Assembly (NCBI GenBank): GCA_003230945.1
Contig: QIHK01000027.1
Span: 1-6,964 of the forward strand
Reading direction: 5' to 3'
Length of the DNA stretch: 6,964 nucleotides
Source: Candidatus Kaiserbacteria bacterium
Lineage (GTDB): Bacteria; Patescibacteriota; Minisyncoccia; Phycocordibacterales; Phycocordibacteraceae
The notes below the pieces were generated by a model. It ran no database searches and was not told where the DNA came from. It saw only the letters and a program-made list of their open reading frames with translations. Shown here piece after piece: positions 1 through 5,828 of the stretch. A program made the position numbers and the translations under genes. Position 1 is the stretch's first letter. Each line of letters opens with the position of its first letter.

Positions 1-798
1 CTTATACGAATTGATCGTGAGAATCGAAAGAACGCTCAGCTTGCAAAAAAGATTCAGGAGAACAAAGACAAAGCAAACTTTTTTGCTCAAAAGGGCGGAA
101 AAATGCGTCTTATTGCTAAGAAAATGCGTGCTGAGGCTGAAGAAATGGAGGATGCAAAGGTCAATGTACGCAAAGAGGACCGAACGATTCGTCCATTCAA
201 TATTCCTATGCAAGAAGGGCTCGGAGGTATCATTCTTTCTCTTTCGTCATATACCGTTTTGAAAAAGGGAAAGTCAATTCAGAAGAAAGTAAATATTTCT
301 TTGCGTAAAAATATGCACCTTCTCTTACGTGGCCCAAATGGTAGCGGTAAATCAACTTTACTCGAATCAATTTCAGATCGTACGGCAGTGGGTGCAACGA
401 TTGTAGAGGGAGTGAAAGTTGGTTACTACCGTCAGGATTTTTCGACACTTGATTTTGATCAGACCGTGCATACTGCGCTCATGACGATAATGGGTCAACC
501 AGATGAACAACGTATGCGTAGTGTCGCTGCGAGTTTTCTTATCACAGGTGATGTTATCAATACAAAGATTGGTAATCTTTCTGAAGGACAAAAGGGACTA
601 GTAGCATTTGCCTCTCTCGTACTTGAAAGACCTGGGTTGCTCATCCTTGACGAGCCGACGAATCATATAAACTTTCGTCATTTACCACTTATCGCAAAAG
701 CACTTGATACGTACGAGGGTGCCATGATTCTCGTGTCCCATGTGCCGGAATTTATCGAACAGATTCGCATAGACGATATACTCGATTTAGAGAAATAA
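1..798 (+). CDS. ABC-F family ATPase, C-terminal part (5' end outside window)
   Basis: The frame is open from base 1 and codes for 265 residues, so the first ABC domain lies upstream. Visible residues 1 to about 75 are a Lys/Arg/Glu-rich helical stretch typical of the linker between the two ABC domains of ABC-F proteins, which reaches towards the tRNA in the ribosomal E site. The second ATPase domain follows: Walker A GPNGSGKS (111-118), Q-loop Gln145 in GYYRQ, signature LSEGQ (193-197), Walker B LLILDE ending at Glu218, and switch His247 in LVSH. There is no membrane segment, so this is a soluble translation or ribosome-rescue factor and not a transporter. Two points are unusual: the signature reads LSEGQKG instead of the common LSGGE/Q, and the family hallmark EPTNHLD reads EPTNHIN, with Asn at the D-loop aspartate. 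An internal ATG at 103 would give a shorter ORF, but the linker continues upstream of it, so it is not the start. The family is clear; the subfamily (Uup, EttA, resistance type) cannot be assigned from this fragment. Confidence 0.93.
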   Translation, partial: LIRIDRENRKNAQLAKKIQENKDKANFFAQKGGKMRLIAKKMRAEAEEMEDAKVNVRKEDRTIRPFNIPMQEGLGGIILSLSSYTVLKKGKSIQKKVNISLRKNMHLLLRGPNGSGKSTLLESISDRTAVGATIVEGVKVGYYRQDFSTLDFDQTVHTALMTIMGQPDEQRMRSVAASFLITGDVINTKIGNLSEGQKGLVAFASLVLERPGLLILDEPTNHINFRHLPLIAKALDTYEGAMILVSHVPEFIEQIRIDDILDLEK

Positions 799-819
799 GG
801 TTATGTCGGATGGCACTAC

Positions 820-841
820 TATTACTATACTTACAGTAATA
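820..841. repeat. 7-bp inverted repeat upstream of the Nramp gene
   Basis: TATTACT (820-826) and AGTAATA (835-841) are perfect inverted repeats separated by 8 bases. The left arm runs into TATACT (826-831), a good -10-like hexamer, although no convincing -35 lies 17 bases upstream of it. There is no T tract, so it is not an intrinsic terminator. It could be an operator for a repressor of the transporter gene or a chance AT-rich palindrome. Confidence 0.3.
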
Positions 842-867
842 ACTCATGTGATTTGTGCCACAGCAGG

Positions 868-873
868 GTATGA
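868..873 (+). promoter_or_regulatory. Putative -10 box of the Nramp gene
   Basis: TATGAT lies 14 bases before the ATG at 888. A transcript starting about seven bases after the box would have a leader of only some 8 bases. No clear -35 is seen at the right distance. If this box is used, it excludes the alternative starts at GTG 855 and ATG 870, which lie upstream of or within it. This is inferred from position and hexamer match only. Confidence 0.35.
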
Positions 874-887
874 TACATAGAAACTTC

Positions 888-2267
888 ATGAAGAAATCAA
901 ATTTCGAAAAAGATATTGAGGAATCCTTTGAAGCACCAGCAAAAATTCTTGAAAAGGGAGTTGAACTTGCTGAGAAAGGAGAAAAAGAGCTTTTGAGTAA
1001 GAAACCTTTCAAACGTGCGGAAGAGTACTGGTCGACACTCGGTCCAGGACTTACAACTGGTGCAGCTGATAACGACCCTTCAGGTATCATCACGTATTCT
1101 CAATCTGGTGCCCGTTTTGGTTTTCAACTTATTTGGTTGCCACTTTTCTCCTATCCTTTTATGGCAGCGGTGCAGGAGATGTGTGCACGTATTGGTATTG
1201 TATCTGGTAAGGGTCTCGCTGCGAACATTCGGCATAATTTCTCAGCTCCAGTACTGTATTCAGTAACTGGCTTACTTTTCTTTGCAAATACACTTAATAT
1301 TGCTGCGGATCTCGGGGCGATGGCTGCCTCAGCTCAGCTCCTCATTCCAAGTTCAAGTCTTGAGGTACTTGTTATTGTGTTCGCTCTCATTTCGCTCGGT
1401 TTGCAGCTCTTCACTACATACGCTCGATATGCAAAATACTTAAAATATCTCGCTCTCGCTCTCCTCTCATACGTTGTCGTTGCGCTTTCAGTTGGGCTCA
1501 ATTGGGGCGATGTCATTCAGCACACACTCATACCTTCTTTTACTTTTACAAAAGAACATGTTTTCTTACTTGCCGCTATACTCGGAACCACTATTTCACC
1601 ATATCTTTTCTTTTGGCAAACTTCGCAGGAAGTGGAAGAGGGTATTTCTCGAGGAGAGAATACAATTATTGCGCGTAAACGCGAAGTATCAGCAAAGAAT
1701 ATAAAACGTATGCGTATTGATGTGTGGAGTGGAATGTTTTTCTCAAACTTGATTGCTTTCTTCATCTTCGCAGCATTTGCCGGAACACTTTTCGCCGCGG
1801 GAGAAACAAATATCTCAACGGCCGCAGAAGCTGCTGCAGCATTAGCACCGTTTGGTATGTATGCCACATGGCTTTTCTCTATTGGTATCATCGGTACCGG
1901 GCTCCTTGCGGTACCGGTCTTAGCTGGCTCAACCGCGTATGCTATTTCTGAGAGTTTTGGTTGGAAGTACGGACTTCATCGGAAACTAAAACAAGCCTAC
2001 TCTTTCTATGGCGTCATAATTGTTTCGATGGTTATCGGTATCATCGCGAATTTGCTTCAGCTTGATCCTATTAAAGGACTCATTTATGCAGCGGTAGCAA
2101 ATGGTGTCATTGCACCATTTATCATATTTTTTGTTCTTCGTATTTCAGGAAATAAAAAGATAATGGGTGAATATGTGAATCGACCTATCACGCGCCTATT
2201 TGGTTGGAGCACCATTATACTTATGGCGCTGTCTGGTATTGCTGCAATTGTATCTTTGTGGTGGTAG
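888..2267 (+). CDS. Divergent Nramp (SLC11) family metal-ion transporter
   Basis: A 459-residue polytopic membrane protein. Residues 1-46 are a charged, probably cytoplasmic N-terminal extension. About eleven hydrophobic helices follow (roughly 51-73, 78-98, 120-145, 158-176, 186-205, 224-245, 281-305, 323-350, 371-391, 396-418, 438-458), matching the LeuT-like Nramp fold. The unwound part of helix 1 reads ADNDPSGIITYSQSGA (60-75), with the metal-binding Asp at 63. Helix 6 reads GTTISPYLFFWQ (233-244), followed by the acidic SQEVEEG. Canonical Mn/Fe transporters have DPGN and a Met in a MPH motif at these sites. Here Asn is replaced by Gly and the Met is absent, so substrate selectivity may differ (Mg2+ or another ion) and mntH is not assigned. 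ATG 888 is chosen over GTG 855 because a -10-like box lies between them and MKKSN opens the charged extension. No Shine-Dalgarno sequence is present. Family assignment is strong; substrate is unknown. Confidence 0.92.
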   Translation: MKKSNFEKDIEESFEAPAKILEKGVELAEKGEKELLSKKPFKRAEEYWSTLGPGLTTGAADNDPSGIITYSQSGARFGFQLIWLPLFSYPFMAAVQEMCARIGIVSGKGLAANIRHNFSAPVLYSVTGLLFFANTLNIAADLGAMAASAQLLIPSSSLEVLVIVFALISLGLQLFTTYARYAKYLKYLALALLSYVVVALSVGLNWGDVIQHTLIPSFTFTKEHVFLLAAILGTTISPYLFFWQTSQEVEEGISRGENTIIARKREVSAKNIKRMRIDVWSGMFFSNLIAFFIFAAFAGTLFAAGETNISTAAEAAAALAPFGMYATWLFSIGIIGTGLLAVPVLAGSTAYAISESFGWKYGLHRKLKQAYSFYGVIIVSMVIGIIANLLQLDPIKGLIYAAVANGVIAPFIIFFVLRISGNKKIMGEYVNRPITRLFGWSTIILMALSGIAAIVSLWW

Positions 2268-2338
2268 TGAATAACTTTACAGAAGCCAACAACAAATTAT
2301 TTTTTCGTATTTCTGTACCTACACTGAAATATACCTCG

Positions 2339-2347
2339 TGCTATCAT
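2339..2347 (+). promoter_or_regulatory. Putative extended -10 promoter of yadGH
   Basis: TGCTATCAT is an extended -10 element (TG, one base, TATCAT at 2342-2347) that ends 10 bases before the yadG ATG. The implied transcription start would leave a leader of about four bases, that is, a nearly leaderless mRNA. The -35 region 17 bases upstream is poor, as is common for extended -10 promoters. The rest of the gap from 2268 to 2338 shows no GC-rich hairpin or other recognisable signal. Confidence 0.4.
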
Positions 2348-2357
2348 TTCGTTTGTT

Positions 2358-3137
2358 ATGAAGACAGTACTTAATATTAAGAATCTCAAGAAGACATACG
2401 CCACCGGTACGCAAGCGCTTACATCCGTATCACTTGAAGTGCATAAGGGAGATTTTTTTGCACTTCTTGGTCCAAATGGTGCCGGGAAGACTACCATTAT
2501 CGGTATTGCAACAGGCCTCGTAATACCGTCAGGAGGTACCCTTGAGCTTCTTTCTGAAGATGCATTTAAATTTCCAGAGAAATCACGTCGGAAAGTTGGT
2601 GTGGTACCACAAAATTTCAATGTTGATTTTTTCGGAAAAGTCTTCGATGTGATTGTAAATCAGGCAGGGTACTATGGTATTCCTCGTTCGATTGCTATTC
2701 CTCGTACAAAAAAAATACTGGCTGATCTTGGTCTCGCTGATAAGATTAATACAACGACTCGCGAACTTTCTGGTGGCATGCAACGCCGTCTTATGATTGC
2801 ACGCGCCCTTATTCACGAACCAGATTTTTTATTTCTTGATGAACCAACTGCTGGTGTCGATGTTGAATCACGTCGTTCAACGTGGAAATATCTGAAAACT
2901 CTCACTGCAAAAGGAGTCACGATACTTTTAACTACGCATTATTTAGAAGAAGCCGAACAACTTGCTAACCGTGTAGCGATTATCAACAAAGGTACGATTA
3001 TCGCGCAAGGAACACTTTCAGAAATTCTCGCGCTTGGTGATGGCACACCGGATGAAAAACTGAATGATGGATTTCATAGCGGTAAGCTCGAAGAAGTATA
3101 TTTGAAACTTACTAAACAGAATTCAGATTTAATTTAA
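2358..3137 (+). CDS. yadG: ABC-2 type exporter, ATP-binding subunit (YadG-like)
   Basis: A complete 259-residue cytoplasmic ATPase that powers the membrane subunit encoded directly downstream. All nucleotide-binding motifs are intact: Walker A GPNGAGKT (38-45), Q-loop Gln85 in GVVPQNFN, signature LSGGM (137-141), Walker B LFLDE with Glu162, D-loop AGVD (165-168) and switch His194 in TTHYLEEAE. From remembered sequence, the stretches VVPQ.FN, VNQAGYYGIPR, LSGGMQRRLMIARAL and the EPTAGVDVE.RRS segment match E. coli YadG closely, more specifically than generic drug-exporter ATPases such as CcmA or NatA. Residues 225-259 form a short C-terminal tail. The gene ends 21 bases before the permease gene, so the two are probably co-transcribed. 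The ATG at 2358 gives the usual N-terminus just before the first strand, and no Shine-Dalgarno sequence precedes it. The substrate of YadGH is not established. Confidence 0.93.
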   Translation: MKTVLNIKNLKKTYATGTQALTSVSLEVHKGDFFALLGPNGAGKTTIIGIATGLVIPSGGTLELLSEDAFKFPEKSRRKVGVVPQNFNVDFFGKVFDVIVNQAGYYGIPRSIAIPRTKKILADLGLADKINTTTRELSGGMQRRLMIARALIHEPDFLFLDEPTAGVDVESRRSTWKYLKTLTAKGVTILLTTHYLEEAEQLANRVAIINKGTIIAQGTLSEILALGDGTPDEKLNDGFHSGKLEEVYLKLTKQNSDLI

Positions 3138-3158
3138 ATTTATAAACTAGTATTGGTT

Positions 3159-3935
3159 ATGACTACATACGAAAAATGGGTTTCTTACTACACAATCATC
3201 CGTAAAGATGTTGTGCGTATGTTGCGTCTTTGGACACAAACATTTTTACCATCCATTATCACTTCAGCTCTCTACTTTCTCATTTTTGGTGCTTTTCTTG
3301 GTACGCGTATTGGAGAGATTGATGGCGTTTCTTACATAATGTTCGTGGTTCCGGGTCTTGTGATGCTTTCTGTCATTATGAATTCATTCATGAATACGGC
3401 ATTTACTATGTTTTCCTCAAAGTTTTTTTACCATAATATTGAGGAGATTCTTGTTTCTCCAACACCGTCGTGGATTATTATAGTTGGGTTTATTTCTGGA
3501 GGTGTTATTCGGGGTGTCGTTACTGGAATTTTGGTACTTCTGGTGGCACTCTTTTTCACCCATCTTGCTATTTATTCGTTAGCAATCATTATGCTTTTTC
3601 TTATTCTTTCAAGTCTTGTCTTTGCACTTGCTGGTCTGGTGAATGGCGTATATGCAAAATCAATTGATGGCATCAATATAGTTCCAACATTCGTACTTAC
3701 ACCACTTGTGTATCTCGGGGGTGTCTTTTACTCAGCGAACTCTCTTCCGGGTTTCTGGGGCGCTCTTACTAAATTCGACCCGATTTTCTATATTATAAAC
3801 GGATTTCGCTACGGTTTTCTCGGTACGGCAGATATCTCTATCTGGATTTCAATTGGAGTACTTGGTGCGTTCATTGCCATTCTCGGTGGTATAAATTTTT
3901 ATCTTCTCGAAACAGGGTTTGGTCTAAAACAGTAA
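3159..3935 (+). CDS. yadH: ABC-2 type exporter, permease subunit (YadH-like)
   Basis: A 258-residue inner-membrane protein with about six hydrophobic segments (near 28-47, 58-80, 103-130, 139-166, 173-191, 228-250), the layout of the ABC-2 permease family. A coupling-helix region NIEEILVSPTPS (93-104) would contact the ATPase. Landmarks recalled from E. coli YadH are present in the same order: LGTRIG, SYIMFVVPGLVMLSV, GLVNGVYAKS, VPTFVLTPLVYLGGVFYS, then DPIFYIINGFRYGFLG (207-222). It follows yadG at 21 bases and has no plausible independent function. ATG 3159 is preferred to the TTG at 3153, because the only difference is a Met-Val prefix. There is no Shine-Dalgarno sequence; TATAAA at 3141-3146 is a possible -10, but the spacing suggests simple co-transcription. 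The exported substrate cannot be told from sequence. Confidence 0.92.
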   Translation: MTTYEKWVSYYTIIRKDVVRMLRLWTQTFLPSIITSALYFLIFGAFLGTRIGEIDGVSYIMFVVPGLVMLSVIMNSFMNTAFTMFSSKFFYHNIEEILVSPTPSWIIIVGFISGGVIRGVVTGILVLLVALFFTHLAIYSLAIIMLFLILSSLVFALAGLVNGVYAKSIDGINIVPTFVLTPLVYLGGVFYSANSLPGFWGALTKFDPIFYIINGFRYGFLGTADISIWISIGVLGAFIAILGGINFYLLETGFGLKQ

Positions 3936-3947
3936 GTGTTTAAAGTA

Positions 3948-3976
3948 TTGCACTACTACCGTTGCTATTGTATAGT
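3948..3976 (+). promoter_or_regulatory. Putative sigma-70-type promoter of typA
   Basis: TTGCAC (3948-3953) and TATAGT (3971-3976) are separated by exactly 17 bases and each matches the housekeeping consensus at most positions. This is the best promoter in the window. The predicted start is near 3983, giving a leader of about 28 bases that includes the GGCC hairpin and T-rich run before typA. It lies wholly in the 75-base gap after yadH, which supports separate expression of typA. Confidence 0.55.
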
Positions 3977-3984
3977 GAAATTTA

Positions 3985-4010
3985 TCAGGCCTGACGGCCA
4001 TTTTTATTTT
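3985..4010 (+). terminator. Weak hairpin plus T tract just before typA (terminator or leader structure)
   Basis: GGCC (3988-3991), loop TGAC, GGCC (3996-3999), one A and then ten bases of T with a single A (4001-4010) resemble a small intrinsic terminator for yadGH. The stem is only 4 bp and cannot be extended, so termination may be inefficient. The first GGCC also sits in a perfect 10-base palindrome, TCAGGCCTGA (3985-3994), that could be a protein site. The T tract abuts the typA ATG, so the element would lie inside the leader of any transcript from the promoter at 3948-3976. Confidence 0.35.
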
Positions 4011-5789
4011 ATGGAAATTAGAAATATCGCTATTATTGCCCACGTTGACCACGGTAAGACAACTCTTACTGATGCCATTCTTAAACAGTGTGGTGTAGAG
4101 GCTGCCTCCATGGACTCAAATAAGATTGAACAAGAACGCGGTATCACTATCTACGCGAAGAATGCATCCGTCGAGTATAAAGGTACGAAGATTAATATTG
4201 TCGACACTCCCGGCCACGCTGATTTTGGTAGTGAAGTAGAACGTGTTCTACGCTCTATCGATTCAGTACTTCTTATTATTGATGCGCAAGAAGGACCAAT
4301 GCCACAAACACGATTTGTTCTTAAAAAATCACTGGAGCTCGGCTTGAAACCTATTGTCGTCATCAATAAAATTGATAAACCGGCTGCAGATCCGGCACGT
4401 TCGGAAGAACAGGTACTCGAACTTTTTTTTGACCTCGGTGCATCTGACGAACAATCAGATTTTCCTGTAGTGTATGCCATTGGTCGTGACGGTGTTGCAA
4501 TGAAAAATCTCGATGATGAACACAAAGATCTCACCCCACTCCTTGATACTATTCTTGAGAATGTGCCAGCTGCTAATGAAGGGCATTCATTAGATGTGCC
4601 ACTCATGCTACAGCCATTTAATCTTGCCTATGATAATTTCATGGGACGTCTAGCAATTGGTCGCATTTATGAGGGTACTGTTAATCCGAATCAAAACGTT
4701 ATAGTGAAAAAACCAGATGGCACGAGTCGTACTGGCCGTACTACTAAAATATTTACTTTTAGAGGTCTTGATCGTGTTGAAACAGATGCCGCGAGCGCTG
4801 GAGATATTGTTCTTGTGGCTGGCCTCTCAGATATATTTATTGGCGAGACTATAACAACTAATGCTGAAGCAACACCTCTTCCAGCTATTGCAGTTGATCA
4901 ACCAACCATTTCTGTTAACTTTCTCATTAATAATTCTCCATTTGCTGGACGTGAAGGAAAATTTGTCACAAGTCGACAAATTCGTGAACGTCTTGAGAAA
5001 GAACTTGAAGTTAATGTTGGTCTTAAGGTTGATTTCTCACAGTCCGATGTATTTAGAGTTTCCGGTCGTGGAGAATTACATATTGCGGTACTGCTCGAGA
5101 ATATGCGTCGTGAAGGATATGAACTACAAGTGTCCCAACCACAAGTTCTCTTTCATGAAGAGAACGGTAAAAAAATGGAACCATTTGAAGAAGTTATCAT
5201 TGATACACCGAGCTCGTTTCAGGGGGCCATCATTGAGAGACTTGGTTTACGCGCATTCATTTTACAAAATCTTGTACAACATGAAAATCAAGTTCGACTC
5301 ACTCTTAAGGGCCCTACCCGTGGTTTACTCGGCTACCGCAGTCAATTTGTTATTGATACGAAAGGCGAAGGTGTTCTTTCTTCACGTTTTATTTCCTTTG
5401 AACCATATGCTGGAGAAATTAAAAAACGTCAAGTCGGTTCTATGATTTCTATGACTTCTGGTAAGACTCTAGGGTATTCACTTTGGACACTTCAGGAGCG
5501 AGGAGTACTTTATATCACTCCAGCCGTTGAAGTGTATGAGGGTATGGTCATCGGCAATACCAGTAAAGGAGAAGAAATGATGGTCAATCCGACAAAAGGA
5601 AAAAATCAATCAAATGTGCGTTCTTCTGGGATGGATGAAGCTATTGTTCTTTATCCGGCATACGAAATTACCATTGAACGCGGACTTGAAACTATGTCCG
5701 AAAATGAATATCTCGAAGTGACACCTAAATCAATACGTTTACGCAAGCAACAGCTTAGTGAGAACGCTCGTGCGAAGTCTCGTCGGTAA
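4011..5789 (+). CDS. typA: Translational GTPase TypA/BipA
   Basis: A complete 592-residue GTPase of the EF-G/LepA superfamily. TypA binds the ribosome and helps large-subunit assembly and growth under cold or other stress. G1 is AHVDHGKT (10-17), G2 RGITI (43-47), G3 DTPGH (65-69) and G4 NKID (119-122). The G5 position reads VVYAIG (153-158) where E. coli BipA has YASA. A beta-barrel domain follows, then EF-G-like domains with VSGRGELHIAVLLENMRREG and the TypA-specific C-terminal half (PTRGLLGYRSQF, LQERGVLYI, NVRSSGMDEA), ending in a basic tail. Length is slightly below the usual 600-615. From memory of E. coli BipA, the loop between G1 and G2 is about seven residues shorter here. ATG 4011 gives the family's typical MxIRNIAIIAHVDHG start. 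The in-frame GTG at 3936 would add 25 unrelated residues and run through the promoter. There is no Shine-Dalgarno sequence; T-rich bases precede the ATG. Confidence 0.97.
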   Translation: MEIRNIAIIAHVDHGKTTLTDAILKQCGVEAASMDSNKIEQERGITIYAKNASVEYKGTKINIVDTPGHADFGSEVERVLRSIDSVLLIIDAQEGPMPQTRFVLKKSLELGLKPIVVINKIDKPAADPARSEEQVLELFFDLGASDEQSDFPVVYAIGRDGVAMKNLDDEHKDLTPLLDTILENVPAANEGHSLDVPLMLQPFNLAYDNFMGRLAIGRIYEGTVNPNQNVIVKKPDGTSRTGRTTKIFTFRGLDRVETDAASAGDIVLVAGLSDIFIGETITTNAEATPLPAIAVDQPTISVNFLINNSPFAGREGKFVTSRQIRERLEKELEVNVGLKVDFSQSDVFRVSGRGELHIAVLLENMRREGYELQVSQPQVLFHEENGKKMEPFEEVIIDTPSSFQGAIIERLGLRAFILQNLVQHENQVRLTLKGPTRGLLGYRSQFVIDTKGEGVLSSRFISFEPYAGEIKKRQVGSMISMTSGKTLGYSLWTLQERGVLYITPAVEVYEGMVIGNTSKGEEMMVNPTKGKNQSNVRSSGMDEAIVLYPAYEITIERGLETMSENEYLEVTPKSIRLRKQQLSENARAKSRR

Positions 5790-5793
5790 GCTC

Positions 5794-5822
5794 TCGACAT
5801 TTCTCATAAATGGTTGTAGTTT
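5794..5822 (+). promoter_or_regulatory. Weak putative promoter of cfa
   Basis: TCGACA (5794-5799) resembles a -35 and lies exactly 17 bases before TAGTTT (5817-5822), a poor -10. The implied transcription start falls on or next to the cfa ATG at 5829, so the mRNA would be leaderless. The gap after typA is only 39 bases and has no terminator-like hairpin, so read-through from typA is an equally good explanation. Confidence 0.25.
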
Positions 5823-5828
5823 TTTAGT

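Noticed and set aside
855..887. Upstream GTG (855) or ATG (870) as start of the Nramp gene
   Set aside because: They add up to 11 residues (MPQQGMIHRNF) with no family support, and a -10-like TATGAT overlaps this stretch. They remain possible, since no Shine-Dalgarno sequence decides the start.
752..1093. 113-codon reading frame on the minus strand
   Set aside because: It lies antisense to the ABC-F end and the Nramp start, has Ser/Pro-rich low-complexity content, no family motif, and is explained as a mirror of the real genes.
3936..4010. GTG at 3936 as start of typA, directly after the yadH stop
   Set aside because: The added 25 residues do not resemble any TypA N-terminus and are translated from the promoter, hairpin and T tract; ATG 4011 gives the canonical family start.
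4151..4606. 151-codon reading frame on the minus strand inside typA
   Set aside because: It is fully antisense to conserved GTPase motifs, rich in Ser/Arg and without recognisable domains.
4861..5445. 194-codon plus-strand frame inside typA
   Set aside because: It overlaps the intact, conserved TypA frame throughout, and its product has no recognisable motif.
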